Assembly (NCBI RefSeq): GCF_002160955.1
Contig: NZ_NFLN01000011.1
Location: forward strand, 42,084-106,083
Source of the DNA: Gemmiger sp. An120
GTDB lineage: Bacteria; Bacillota; Clostridia; Oscillospirales; Ruminococcaceae
Length of the DNA stretch: 64,000 nt
Direction: 5' to 3'
Below, piece after piece: positions 43,854 through 55,100 of this stretch. Numbering within the stretch: position 1 is the first letter of the stretch; every line of letters begins with the position of its first letter. The position numbers and the translations under genes were made by a program. A model generated the notes under the pieces. That model had not been told where the DNA came from. It did no database searches and saw only the letters and a program-made list of their open reading frames with translations.

Positions 43854-45032
43854 ATGGCAAGCATCCGAAAACGCGGCGAGAACAGCTATCTGCTGGTGGT
43901 GTCCCGCGGGTACGATTACCAGGGGAACCGTTTGAAGCCGGCCCAAAAGACGGTCCATCCACCACTGGGCCTGACGGCGAAGCAGACGCAAAAGTGGCTG
44001 AACGAGCAGGCGGTGCTCTATGAGCAGGAGGTAAAGCACAGCCCTGCGCAGCCGGTGGACCGCAGCATCACCCTGGCCAAATACATTGACATCTGGCTGG
44101 AACAGGTCGCGCCCAAAAAACTGGCGGCCAGCACACTGTCCCGAGACAGGCAGGACATCCGCCGCATCCTACCGGCCCTTGGCCACTACAAGCTGACGGA
44201 ACTAAACAAGGAAATCCTTCGAGATTTTTACGATGCCATGCGGCAGGTGCGTAGAGAAAGCACCGGAGAGTTTCTAGCAGAGGGAACGGTGGAAGGAATC
44301 CACTCCTGCCTGTGTGGCATCCTGTCCGACGCAGTGGAAGCCGGTTATATCACTCATAATCCTGCGTGGCGGGCCTACAAAAAGAAGGGCATCTCCAAGG
44401 AGCGGCCGGTGGCGGACGAAGAAACAGTGCAGCGGCTTATCGCGGCGCTGGAGACCCAGAGTTTGAAATACGAGGTGTACTACAAACTTATCCTTGCCAC
44501 CGGAATGCGTCGGGGCGAAGCCTGCGGTTTGCGCTGGTCGGACATCGACTGGCGGCAGCGGGCGCTGCACATCCGCAGAAACGTGGTCAAATTGAGCCGA
44601 CAGCCCATTATGGTCAAGGAACCCAAGACCAGAGCGGGGGTGCGGGTGGTGTACCTCTCCAAAGATATGTGTAAGCTGTTGCGTGCTTGGGAAAAAGAGT
44701 GTCAATGGGAAAAAGAGCAGCAGGGAGACGATGAACTAACGCCGGATGAATACTTGTTCCAACAGTCCAATGGGAACCCAATGGTTCCATGCACCTTTAC
44801 CTACCGCTTCAAAATGATTCTGCGGGAGAACGGCCTGCCGGACGACCTGAATGTGCACAGCCTGCGGCATACAAATGCCAGTATGCTCATTGCCCAAGGG
44901 GTAGATGTGCGTACAGTGGCGGGTCTGCTGGGCCACGCGCAGCCCAGTACAACCCTGGACATCTACAGCCATGCTTTCGACAAAAACAAACGCCTCGCCG
45001 GGCAGAAGCTCAGCGAGGCGATGGGGCTGTGA
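43854..45032 (+). CDS. Tyrosine recombinase/integrase 2
   Basis: The 392-residue protein has an AP2-like arm-binding N-terminus (S-I-R-K-R-G-E-N-S-Y), a core-binding domain and a catalytic domain with R in G-M-R-R-G-E, H-S-L-R-H, G-H-A-Q and the Tyr in L-D-I-Y-S-H. It appears intact. The ATG at 43854 follows AAAGGAG. Its last ~80 codons are closely similar to the integrase remnant at 60809-61078 that sits next to tRNA-Arg, so this family most likely made the tRNA-Arg insertions. Confidence 0.9.
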   Translation: MASIRKRGENSYLLVVSRGYDYQGNRLKPAQKTVHPPLGLTAKQTQKWLNEQAVLYEQEVKHSPAQPVDRSITLAKYIDIWLEQVAPKKLAASTLSRDRQDIRRILPALGHYKLTELNKEILRDFYDAMRQVRRESTGEFLAEGTVEGIHSCLCGILSDAVEAGYITHNPAWRAYKKKGISKERPVADEETVQRLIAALETQSLKYEVYYKLILATGMRRGEACGLRWSDIDWRQRALHIRRNVVKLSRQPIMVKEPKTRAGVRVVYLSKDMCKLLRAWEKECQWEKEQQGDDELTPDEYLFQQSNGNPMVPCTFTYRFKMILRENGLPDDLNVHSLRHTNASMLIAQGVDVRTVAGLLGHAQPSTTLDIYSHAFDKNKRLAGQKLSEAMGL

Positions 45033-45139
45033 ATGAATCTTAAAAAGAAGGCGGTTGGAAAAACAGAGGCGTGCGAAAGCAACACAACTTTTGTGGAAGC
45101 CTGCACGGTTAGTAACATTGAAATGTAAATGGACATATA

Positions 45140-46594
45140 CTAAAAACTTCTAGCAATTGTGGTAATAAATTTTTCGGCATCCGAAGATTCGTATTCCTGT
45201 TGAATTAAATCGAAAACACGCTCTAAAACCTTTCGCTGTTCCATTGTGAGTTTCAGATTGATATTTAAAGCGCGATACTTAGTTTGAGATTTCTTTTGGT
45301 CAATTAATGACGATAACCTATCCATATAGTCCATTTCAGCGACTATTTCAGATTCGCTACTGCCTAAAAAGTCACTTTCTGTAATCTCCTCTGCGTAGCT
45401 ATAATCTTCATAACAAAGATCATTTACATCTTCAAAAGATTGAGCTTCTACAACTGCCCTTTTTTCTCTTGAGAGGCTCCTTTCGTAAGATATGCGACGG
45501 ATATCTTTTGAAACAGAAAAGGCCCATTCCTTGAACATCTCAATTAACTCATAATATGCCTCGTTCTTTTCAAAGTCATCTCGACGTGAATTCGCAATCA
45601 AATCAGGATCAAGAACATATAATTCACCCATGATCCATCCATTAAAGCGATCTTCCTTGAAATACGAATTGCAGGTCGATTTGTCTCCGATCAGAATGTT
45701 ACCCTGGCGCACACGGATCCCTTTTATAGCATTATCATTAATAGTTCCGTAAAAAGCAGTGTGGGCATACCAAAGAACTGCACTTAATGCTTTGCCTCTA
45801 TAAAATTTCTCTACGCGAATATCTTGAATGCTGTCTGTGATCTTTTTTACACGATCCGAAACAAAGCGATCAGAGTAAGGTTTATATAGTTCCTCGCCAT
45901 TAAGGCAGATGCAGTATGCAGGAACAGTATATCCCGAAATTCTTAATTTTTCTTGTATTATACTGCTCCATTTGAAATCTTTCCCAAACGGAAGAGGGGA
46001 ATGCTGGATTAAATAATCACGTACACGGCCTTCATCCATTAATCCGCTATTACTTGTCACGCCAAGCATTTTTACTTCGAAATAGTGTCGGCTTGCTTTT
46101 TCAGCAAGTGCTTCGACAGAGATAATTTGGTTCATGACATCATGTACACTAATATTGTCTTTACTCGAAGTAAGCAAAAGCTCCCTTAACAACTTGGCAT
46201 TATAATGGATCAGAGTCTTTGTATTCTCGCCAGAGAAAGATGTGACGAAAATGAGTTCATCACAATACCCTAAACCGGCCAAGCGTCCGATTCCACGAAA
46301 CCCTCTATTCTGAGCTCTTCGTTTATTTGAATTGCCGATGTCAATAAGAGTTGAGATGGCTTCTTTTTGGCAAAGTCCATGGCCATTATCGAAGATTGAG
46401 AGAGAGTTCTTTTCGAGATTCAGATTTATTACGATTTCAAAATAATCGGGCCGTTCAAGTCCTTCAGCAATAGCAGTATCTATGGAATCTGCTGCGTTTT
46501 GAATATATTCTCGATAAAGATCGAGAGGCGAGGCATACATACCATTGGTAAGGGACTCTAGGGTGTATTTCCCTATTACAAGTTCGTGATTCAT
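45140..46594 (-). CDS. GHKL/HSP90-like ATPase, last gene of the DISARM-like array
   Basis: The 484-residue protein has an N-terminal HATPase fold: N-box E-Y-I-Q-N-A-A-D-S-I-D near residue 30, D-N-G-H-G-L near 68 and the lid G-F-R-G-I-G-R-L-A-G-L near 95. A transducer-like middle part follows, then an acidic C-terminal tail. It is a paralogue of the first gene of the operon (58875-60407), with which it shares the first 340 or so residues in the same order. GHKL ATPases of the MORC/HSP90 type clamp DNA or proteins. It starts two bases after the radical SAM gene. Confidence 0.82.
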   Translation of the reverse strand: MNHELVIGKYTLESLTNGMYASPLDLYREYIQNAADSIDTAIAEGLERPDYFEIVINLNLEKNSLSIFDNGHGLCQKEAISTLIDIGNSNKRRAQNRGFRGIGRLAGLGYCDELIFVTSFSGENTKTLIHYNAKLLRELLLTSSKDNISVHDVMNQIISVEALAEKASRHYFEVKMLGVTSNSGLMDEGRVRDYLIQHSPLPFGKDFKWSSIIQEKLRISGYTVPAYCICLNGEELYKPYSDRFVSDRVKKITDSIQDIRVEKFYRGKALSAVLWYAHTAFYGTINDNAIKGIRVRQGNILIGDKSTCNSYFKEDRFNGWIMGELYVLDPDLIANSRRDDFEKNEAYYELIEMFKEWAFSVSKDIRRISYERSLSREKRAVVEAQSFEDVNDLCYEDYSYAEEITESDFLGSSESEIVAEMDYMDRLSSLIDQKKSQTKYRALNINLKLTMEQRKVLERVFDLIQQEYESSDAEKFITTIARSF

Positions 46595-46596
46595 AA

Positions 46597-48624
46597 TTAT
46601 ACGTCATATATTGAGAGTTGTTTGTAAACATTGGTAAGCTGCTTATCTAGTTCTTCAATAATATAAGTAGCACCAACTTCCCCCTCCGTGGCATTCATTA
46701 ACACCGCGGACTTAAAGCTTTCGAAATGCTTTAGAAGGAGCTCTCGTGTGGTCCTTTCATCTAAGGTCTTGATAGAATTAATGATCCTGTTCCTCTCTCT
46801 GCGGTTTAGAATTCCATACTGAGAATACATGAACAGACATTTGATAAGTTCAAAATCAAAGAAGAATTTCTTTATCATAGTTTGAACTTTTGACAGATTA
46901 TGGACAACAAAAGGAAGTTCTTCAGCTTCATAATCTAAGAAGTTAAGGATATCAACTACTACTTTTTTGTCCATGACTCGGCATATTCCTAATAAAGAGG
47001 AATAAGGAACTCTTCCGTTCGTAATATACCTAATCAAACGTTGATACATAATTGGGAACTCGTTTGTAATATAATCAACGTAGATTTTTCGGTCATTTTC
47101 CGATTCCATAGAAAAAGCCTTTAACATCGTTGAAGTAGTAAAATAATGAATAAATAGCTTTTTCTGTGTAAGATCGGATAAGGCGACAAAACGGTCAATA
47201 GTGGTATTGTTATCCCCAATTGTAGAAATAAAAGTCTCACGGGAATCTCCCAACATATCGAACAAGCGATTCCATTCTTTCAAATAGAGCTGGTTTTCGT
47301 CCCATACTGCTTTTCTTGCTTTAATTTCACCTGGGGTTTCATTTTTATGGGGAATAAAATCTCCTCGCCATCCAAGGTGGCTTTCCGGCATTGCTAAGGC
47401 TCGAACAAACTCCTCTGGAGTTTTCCCGAAATCTGCCTCGAAGAACGATCTAGAGGAAACTCCTTTTCCTTGTGTAGGAATCAGCATTCTTTGTAAGGCA
47501 CGAAGATATTTTGGGTTCCAATGTGTTCCTACAAAACCTCGTTTAAGATCTTCCAATGGAATATATCTCATCGGGAAAGAGAAAATGGCCACTTTATGTC
47601 CGGTACTTTTAATCAATTCTTCTTGCAGGGCCATGGAGATATGCATACGCTCATATAAATCTTCAGGAGTATCTGCATGATAGCTGTGCCCTTTCCCAGT
47701 AAAATCCACGCCATTGTAAAGCAGGTAGTTCGACATATGCGTGATGCCGTTTTCAGCGCAAAGACGGATAGCTTTCTTATAAGCTTCGGCATCTTCAATA
47801 TGATCAAAGGCAATTCTGGCAGGCCTTATCGCTAATTCTCCAAGCCTTTTTGCCTTATGCGGGGTTAGAAGAAATGCATCTAACCCTTGGTTGAAATCAA
47901 CAAAGCGTTGTACACGTTTTTTAGTTTTAGGATTTATATAAGTTGCACCTTTTGCAAACCCCAAGTCTTTTATCTCATCGATAATTTCATCAAATCTCGG
48001 AGATCTAAGAACATTATTATCCATAAGCAACAGATCCTTTTTAGGCCCAAATTGCTCATCAACTCGCCGTACAGTGTCTGTGATTGAAATATACGGATAA
48101 TACTCAGGTTCGAGGGTTTGAACTGCACAAAAAGCACATTTCATGCCGCAGCCACGTGTCATGTATGTGAAATATGCATCGTGTGCAGGGTAAACATATT
48201 CGTCGGCAATATCATCTAAGATGCCATAATCAAGAGTCAATCTGTCAATGCATTCTTCATGTTCAAGCCCTAGGGTACCTTTTTTGTCCAAAAGGCCCGG
48301 GTTGTTTTTCACCGTTGGAAAATTTTCAGCAATCAACTCCGGCATCAGAGTGGCTAAAATTCCGCCAGTGTATACTTGAGAAGGATCTTTTACCACACTA
48401 AGAGCATATTCTAGGGCCTCTTTAGTTTTTTGCCATTCAAAAGTAAATAGAGTAGTGACGTAAACCCTATCCCATTTTTTTTCCTTAAATGCATCAGGGA
48501 GTTTACCTTTTGCAAAACGCACATAATCATGATGTATATATTTATGGAAATAGGAAATTTTCATTAAGCCAATAGGTGGATACTTATTTGCATATCCTGG
48601 CTCAAGTAATAAAATGTCTGCCAT
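46597..48624 (-). CDS. Radical SAM protein with B12-binding-like N-terminus
   Basis: The 675-residue protein starts with a strand-rich domain like the cobalamin-binding part of B12-dependent radical SAM enzymes (L-L-L-E-P-G-Y, P-P-I-G-L). It then has the cluster motif C-G-M-K-C-A-F-C near residue 158 and a TIM-barrel-like region up to about 400. The final 270 residues are helical and unlike other families I know. The lack of D-x-H-x-x-G in the N-terminus makes B12 binding uncertain. It lies in the middle of a putative defence operon, where it might modify DNA, RNA or a protein. The ATG at 48624 follows GGAGGA. Confidence 0.78.
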   Translation of the reverse strand: MADILLLEPGYANKYPPIGLMKISYFHKYIHHDYVRFAKGKLPDAFKEKKWDRVYVTTLFTFEWQKTKEALEYALSVVKDPSQVYTGGILATLMPELIAENFPTVKNNPGLLDKKGTLGLEHEECIDRLTLDYGILDDIADEYVYPAHDAYFTYMTRGCGMKCAFCAVQTLEPEYYPYISITDTVRRVDEQFGPKKDLLLMDNNVLRSPRFDEIIDEIKDLGFAKGATYINPKTKKRVQRFVDFNQGLDAFLLTPHKAKRLGELAIRPARIAFDHIEDAEAYKKAIRLCAENGITHMSNYLLYNGVDFTGKGHSYHADTPEDLYERMHISMALQEELIKSTGHKVAIFSFPMRYIPLEDLKRGFVGTHWNPKYLRALQRMLIPTQGKGVSSRSFFEADFGKTPEEFVRALAMPESHLGWRGDFIPHKNETPGEIKARKAVWDENQLYLKEWNRLFDMLGDSRETFISTIGDNNTTIDRFVALSDLTQKKLFIHYFTTSTMLKAFSMESENDRKIYVDYITNEFPIMYQRLIRYITNGRVPYSSLLGICRVMDKKVVVDILNFLDYEAEELPFVVHNLSKVQTMIKKFFFDFELIKCLFMYSQYGILNRRERNRIINSIKTLDERTTRELLLKHFESFKSAVLMNATEGEVGATYIIEELDKQLTNVYKQLSIYDV

Positions 48625-48661
48625 CGGGTTCCTCCAAACACAAGCATATTTGACTTGTGGT

Positions 48662-50287
48662 TTATAGCGGCTTCTCGTAATCAATTACATATAAATAAAA
48701 ACGAGCTCTGGTTAATGCAGTGTACTGAATAGCTCTAATATCTTCTGATTTGGCTTCACCTTTATAAGTATGGTTAATAAAGATTACGATATCTGACTCC
48801 AAGCCTTTGAAATCTTCAACTGTTGCAAATACTATTCCCCCTGGAATTTTTTTAGACAATGAGGTTAATGGATATCCTCCTACATAGCTTACACCATTTA
48901 GCACTGAGTGATCCAGTCCCAGATTACTCAAAATCACAATTTTCTCAGAAGAGACGCCTTCCTTGTTAATCAGCTTATTAACAACTGAATCGACAAACGA
49001 AATCACTGCTTGCTTTCTTGTTAGTTTTCTTACATCGGGCTGTACACCTTCAATCTGATTTACTAAGGTGTCAGTGCCTAGAGCAGTTCTTTCTAAGGTG
49101 TATTGATAAATGTTGGAGGTGTTCCGAATATTATATCTAAGGACAAATGGCTCACTATCGATAAAAAACTTATCTCCAAAATGGCGTGAAAACACGTTTT
49201 GGCTTTCGTCATAAAATACATATAGTGAACCGTTTTCTTTCATTAACAGATTTGCACAGTACGCCCAGTCTTCGGTAAAATCCTGTGCTTCATCAACAAT
49301 TATTAGATCGTATTGTGGCAAGGTAGGTAGCTGTTCCAGTAGATTAGCATATTCTTTGCAACCATTTACCACTGGGGCAGTTTTATATGCAGCTCCAAGA
49401 ATTTTTTGGGCAAATTTATCAATGCTATAAACATCTGCTCCATCTATTCCTATATGCTCTTTTACTCGGGCAGCAAGGGTTGCATTATAACAAAGATAAA
49501 GCGCACATTTTCCGATTAATACACAGCGTTTTATCTTCTTAATGCCAATCCAGGTTTTCCCCGTTCCGGCCCCACCTATGATAAATGCCCTGGGATAATG
49601 CATCAGTAAATCGATAACAACGTCTTGGGTTTGATTTATTTCTGCAAGTTCTCGCTCCTTATCTTCAATGAGTGCACCCGCAGCAATAGAAAGTGCTACC
49701 CGCTTATTGATTAAACCAATAAACTTTTTTTGAGCATCGGGAGACATAAAGGAAGCGTGTCCACCACGTTTGGTGTTAAAATACCGGAAAATTTCGACAA
49801 TTTTCGGTTGCAGATTTCCCATATCCTTAATGTCGATAGTCAGAGCAAGAGGGGATTCCACTGTGATTGGTATAGAAACTGCAAATTTGGGAAAGGCCAC
49901 AGCATTCCCATAAATTCCAGGATATGCTATCTCGAGCTCATCTTCATAGTATCTTTTGAAGAATCGCATGCTTTCTTCAGCCTGTTTATACGGAGAACAT
50001 CTTAGCTTCCGATCTCCGCCATATTCCTCAAGGAACCATGTGTCGTTGTCATCCACATAGATCCCATTACCGCCTTTGCATTCAACGCATAAAAAGCCGT
50101 AATCAGGATTGAAAATTAAGAAATCACATTCGCTGTCTATTCTTTTTCCGTCTTCTTCGGAATACCAACGAACAGAGAAGAATACATGGTACTTGTCACT
50201 AAGTTGATCTCGGCATGCATTGAAGAAAGATTCTTCTGATTTGACATGCTTCCTTCTGGTTATATCCGACGGGTGCATGATGGCCAT
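48662..50287 (-). CDS. NERD nuclease domain fused to SF1 helicase
   Basis: The 541-residue protein has an N-terminal NERD domain (residues about 15-120) whose catalytic pattern is intact: an early Glu, D-F-L-I-F near residue 54 and V-E-C-K-G-G near 69. A UvrD-like helicase follows with Walker A G-A-G-T-G-K-T near 237, Walker B I-I-V-D-E-A-Q-D near 331 and motif VI Y-T-A-L-T-R-A near 520. It could degrade invading DNA while translocating. It starts six bases after the DrmB-like gene. Confidence 0.83.
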   Translation of the reverse strand: MAIMHPSDITRRKHVKSEESFFNACRDQLSDKYHVFFSVRWYSEEDGKRIDSECDFLIFNPDYGFLCVECKGGNGIYVDDNDTWFLEEYGGDRKLRCSPYKQAEESMRFFKRYYEDELEIAYPGIYGNAVAFPKFAVSIPITVESPLALTIDIKDMGNLQPKIVEIFRYFNTKRGGHASFMSPDAQKKFIGLINKRVALSIAAGALIEDKERELAEINQTQDVVIDLLMHYPRAFIIGGAGTGKTWIGIKKIKRCVLIGKCALYLCYNATLAARVKEHIGIDGADVYSIDKFAQKILGAAYKTAPVVNGCKEYANLLEQLPTLPQYDLIIVDEAQDFTEDWAYCANLLMKENGSLYVFYDESQNVFSRHFGDKFFIDSEPFVLRYNIRNTSNIYQYTLERTALGTDTLVNQIEGVQPDVRKLTRKQAVISFVDSVVNKLINKEGVSSEKIVILSNLGLDHSVLNGVSYVGGYPLTSLSKKIPGGIVFATVEDFKGLESDIVIFINHTYKGEAKSEDIRAIQYTALTRARFYLYVIDYEKPL

Positions 50288-50293
50288 AATCTA

Positions 50294-52171
50294 TTACTCC
50301 CAAAAACCTTTGAGTCGTTCTTGTTCCTGTACATCGAAGTATCCACAGAGATAGCTTCGATCCAAATCTTTATTAAAGTGCTTGCAAGAAACCTCATTTA
50401 GGAATAAACATCCCGCACATGCTTTGTCATGGTTAATACAGATCGGATCAAAAATACATTTTTTGGAGTTTTCTTTGGCATGTTTTAGCCATTTGTCAAA
50501 CTGCGACTGAAATGCGCTATACAAAGCCCCCATACTAAATCCTTGAGAATTTGCACAATAGATGAAAATCGCAGGAATGTTTGGTAGTATGTATTCGGAC
50601 AAAGAACTTTTGTCAAGGCCACATACTTCAGCAGCTTCTCGAATTAGCGCGTGAGAAATACTATGAATTAATGTATATACGGCCTTTGTTATTCTCCCTT
50701 TATCACTCGTATTATCGATTTCAGTAAATGGGGTAATCAATCCAGCCTGAATTCTATCCAAAAACCACAACTTCAGATCGTATTCGCTCTCTGATTTTGG
50801 CTTGTCTAAATCAGAAATAAATCGGTTTTCCAAAAGCCAATCAATGATACGTTTTCTGTCTATTTCAAAAAGAACACCCTCTGTCTCCAAGCGAGCAGCA
50901 TAAATATTTCTTCTTTCCATTTCTCGAGGGAATCCCCGCAATTTGATACGGTCACCGAATTGCTCTTTTCTCGTATATCCATAAGAGCAGAATACGATAG
51001 GGACACTGGAGCACAACTGGACATTTGAAAATCCAAATCTTCTTGCCAATTCCCTATAGTTCGGCTTTATACCATCATTGATGAGTTCTGCATCATCCGC
51101 CGCTTCCTCAAGAGACAAAGTTACTTTGGCGTGAAACAGTTCATTATATTCTAAAATTGCTTCGGCGATAGGAGTGTATTCCTCTGGAATGCTGATTGAT
51201 AACCCATTCGATACTTTACCTATCGCCTCAAAAATACGAGTGTTCGGATTACCGCGCCGCTTAGCATCAATTACTGCCGCGATGGCGGACTCATCGATGC
51301 CGAGTGCACGATACGAATCGGCTTCGGCTTGAAGTGATTTTTCAAAATCATCTTCTCGTGTGAGGCTACCCTTTGCCACTATGGCCTCATACTGCTCTGG
51401 GGAAACTAAACCAAGATAATGAGAAACAACAACTTTTTCGCCTTGATAATCCGTTTCATTATCCAGAAAAACGTCTTTTCTCTTATCAAGGAGGTCTATC
51501 AAAGTTACTGTGGCGGGGATAAAGTGGGAAGAATCCAGTGCAGGACGTATTTCTAATGGGTTATGGCAATCAGGGCAAGTGTGAGACATAACGGCTTTTT
51601 TGCCGCATTTACTGCACACAAAGTCGGTTCCACTACCTCGACGGTACATATACTTCGTGCCATGCTCTGGATTTTGACATTTGGGAACATAAATTCCGTC
51701 TGCATAACCGCACCTGCAAAAACGGATCATTTTTATTTGCGTCATGTGCTTCCCGCATTTGTCGCAAGGCTGATGCTCTCGACGCTTGAACTCATCATAT
51801 GAATAATATTGTCTTACTCGTCCACATGAACTACAAGCAAAAACCCACGGTTTGACTGAAGTATGAATTGCCGCGATAGTATCGCTTACTTTTGGAGTAA
51901 GCACCTCATAGGATTCTTCATCAATAGTTGGAGCAAAGTCAACAACAGCAGCTTCGCCCTCACTACTATGTTCGATAAATTCATGAACACGTTGATTAAC
52001 AACTCGGAGCAATCGCTTATTATTAATTCCTGCAAGCTGTATACTATTCCAATAATCTACATGAACGGCGTATGTTACTCCGCCCCCGCTTTGAGTATAA
52101 TCGACCCAACTGCCAGGTAGATACTTATAGAGGGCTTGTTGAACACCGCGACGCATCTTTTTTTCTGCCAT
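50294..52171 (-). CDS. DrmB-like protein (DUF1998, zinc-ribbon rich)
   Basis: The 625-residue protein has four or five zinc-ribbon pairs in its N-terminal third (C-S-S-C-G near residue 111, C-D-K-C-G near 137, C-R-C-G near 152, C-S-K-C-G near 185, C-P-D-C-H near 198). Its C-terminal part has the DUF1998 Cys cluster C-I-N-H-D-K-A-C-A-G-C near residue 590 and a later H-F-N. This is the layout of DrmB, the partner of the DrmA helicase in DISARM. AAAGGAGGG lies before the ATG. It directly follows the DrmA-like helicase gene. Confidence 0.82.
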   Translation of the reverse strand: MAEKKMRRGVQQALYKYLPGSWVDYTQSGGGVTYAVHVDYWNSIQLAGINNKRLLRVVNQRVHEFIEHSSEGEAAVVDFAPTIDEESYEVLTPKVSDTIAAIHTSVKPWVFACSSCGRVRQYYSYDEFKRREHQPCDKCGKHMTQIKMIRFCRCGYADGIYVPKCQNPEHGTKYMYRRGSGTDFVCSKCGKKAVMSHTCPDCHNPLEIRPALDSSHFIPATVTLIDLLDKRKDVFLDNETDYQGEKVVVSHYLGLVSPEQYEAIVAKGSLTREDDFEKSLQAEADSYRALGIDESAIAAVIDAKRRGNPNTRIFEAIGKVSNGLSISIPEEYTPIAEAILEYNELFHAKVTLSLEEAADDAELINDGIKPNYRELARRFGFSNVQLCSSVPIVFCSYGYTRKEQFGDRIKLRGFPREMERRNIYAARLETEGVLFEIDRKRIIDWLLENRFISDLDKPKSESEYDLKLWFLDRIQAGLITPFTEIDNTSDKGRITKAVYTLIHSISHALIREAAEVCGLDKSSLSEYILPNIPAIFIYCANSQGFSMGALYSAFQSQFDKWLKHAKENSKKCIFDPICINHDKACAGCLFLNEVSCKHFNKDLDRSYLCGYFDVQEQERLKGFWE

Positions 52172-52189
52172 ATATGTATCCCTCCTTTA

Positions 52190-55100
52190 TTACCTCATTT
52201 CTACAATAATTTGTTTGTCGGTATCGCGCAGGCTACTCATAACATGACAATAACACCGGTCAAACGCCTCTGTCAGATAAGTTCTTGCCTCGATTGATCC
52301 GTTCTTTAACGATATTACAAGATTATCGATAATTCTATCAATTGTAATGCGATATAGTTTTCCAATAGAACTATCATTATCTGAACACTTATAGATTTGA
52401 TATGCGTGATTTTTTAACATTTCTGCTGTAATTGCACCGCTAGTTAAAGCCTTTTTTAAGTTGCCAAATTTGCTTACGTCGCCAACGGTAAACTGTAGTT
52501 CATATTCGTAGTAATTTAGGATAAGACTGGACAATACCCCGGGAAGAGTATTTTCAACCGCTTTAGTTGCCCAACGATTTATAGAAACAGAATCAACCAA
52601 GATGTCTTTATACTCGTGGAATTTAACGAAGTTTTTCAAATAACTTTGATCTTTTTCACGTGATGGTCTCATTATATCAATGACGACACCCGTGTGCTTA
52701 CGCCCGACGCGAGAATAGGCTTGAATGTACTCAGCAGTGTTTCCAGGCATACCATAAAAAAGCATTAGATTGAAGCGATCTGCGTCAACGCCATGAGAAA
52801 TCATGCTTGTAGCAGCAATCATATTAAAGTCTAGCTTGTGGATGACACTTGGTGTGTGTTCAATTGACGACAGGGTGGCTCTTACTTCTTGGAAAGTATC
52901 ATCGCCGGTCATTTTTTTTGCGATTAACGGTTGAATGCCTTCCGCAATAAGCTCGGTGTTAATAGGGTCTGCTAGTGCTTGGAGAACGCGATTGCTTTCC
53001 ATTTTTACGTTATTGTATTCAAGAACAATCCAATAGTCCTCCAGTAACCTTAACGCAGCAGCTATTTTTTCCTCTTGCGAGCCCTCAAAATCCATTCCTG
53101 GAATTTCAAAAATTTGCTCGGGTTTCTGATACAAATCATAAACAACGCGCTTAAGGTACTGTAACGAATAAGCAACGCTATTTACAATAGCTTTTCCGAA
53201 AGGTGCGTAACCTACAATGATACGGCTTATATCGTCTTTGTCTATAAAAGAATAAAAATCATGATCAAGATATGGTGAGGCAGCAGGGAAACGTATTGCG
53301 TTTTTCCAATAAAGATGCCGGGCTTGTTCAGCATAGGCGGAAATAGTTGCAGTAGCTCCAATTACCTTGATTCCTCTATTGCAGCCGGATAAATGGCGAA
53401 TAAAATATTCAATGAGTGTCTCGTAATGAGAATCGTATGCTCCAAGGGATTCTTTAATCAAATGCAGCTCATCTTGAATTAATAATGTTGGTGCAGGGTC
53501 CTTCATTCGAACACGCTGAAATTCAGAAGGAGAACAACTACATTCATCGGCCAAACATTTTGTTCGTGCTGTGTATCCGTGTTTTGGACATTTATAAGAA
53601 GCTCCACACAAAAGATTGTGGAACCGCATATTTAATCCAATTGCTGTCATTTTATCAACGGTTGAAATGATAACACTTGGAATATATCTGTAAATGTCCT
53701 CATCCACCAAAAAAAGTGGTAACCGCCCACCAGAGGGACATGCTTTATTTGTGCAAATATGGAGCAAAGAGTTGGCTTCGTCGTCGTAAACCACATGAAC
53801 GGTGTTCGAGCCACAAAACGGGCAAACATCCAATAAACGATATTTCCCATCGATTTCCTCAGTAGAAAGTTCCTTCAGCGTTTTTCTCAATTCTTTATCG
53901 ATTTTATTGGGGGTGTTTCCTTCGCCGACAAAATAGCCTAAACTGAAAGTCTCACCGCCAAGATTTTCTTCGACTCGAATTTGTTCTGCAGTTGCTAGAA
54001 TATTCGACACGCGTTGAACCTGTTGGATCGAAAGGAGCCTAAGCGGATATTTAAGCATGGCAGTTACGCCACACTCTTTTCCGCGTAATCTGTCAAAGAA
54101 AAGGTTGAAAATCAAAATGCCTAAAAAGGCTTCTGTTTTACCGCCACCGGTAGGGAAATATAGTATATCAACGTCATCCGTCTTGGCTTTTCGTTTAATC
54201 TCGTCATCTAAAATTAACTCTGGTTCGTTTGCGGTAATATCAAGGATAAGCGAAACAACAAATACAATCTGGAAAAGACGCCAACTGTCATATCCTTTTG
54301 CAGAGCGCTTGAAGGCTTGGTTCATGTATTTGAAGGCAGTGCGTATCATGTGATAACTATCAATCAGTTCCACACCTGTCTTGAAGCGTTTGATTTCCAA
54401 ACGGAAGGAATTTATTTCGTGCTCAAACTGCCGCTTCCCGTTTGGAGTGAGTCCATTCTTAGACGCAAAATCAGCTTCCCACGAACTTAATTCGTTTAAC
54501 ATACTTTCGTAAATTGAGTTTAGCGTACTAACAGGATCTCTAATCAGATCATCAAACTTTACGGCCATAGAATTATTCGTTTTAAGACGCTTTTGAATAA
54601 AAAATGGCACGTGTACTGTTTGGATTACGGTATTATCTTCTACGCACTCTACATTACAGTTGTAGCCAAGGGCATAGACGTATTTATCATACTTATAGTC
54701 ATCTGCAAAATAGTCCAACTCAACAGGAATCAGTTTCCCATTATGCACTTTTACCTTGATGCCGGAATTGAACAAAGTATTAATTCGATAAGGATCAGCC
54801 TTTGCCGCTCGCATTTTTTTATCGCTTGTTTCATCGCCAAATGCGGTTTCATTACTTAATGCGATGGTAATATCCAGATAATCTTCCACTCCCTTAACGT
54901 CGACAGAAATGTCAAAATCAAAACGGGAGAACATTTCAAACTCTTCGCGCGCAATTTGTTTCTGCTTATATTTTTCCCATGCGTCTGCCGTGATGAGGTT
55001 ATCGATAGTAAGCCTATCTCGGAATTGACAAGGTATAACTCCAGAATATGCCTTGACTTCGGAACACAAAGAGTCGACTATTGCGTGTAACGCTTTTTTA

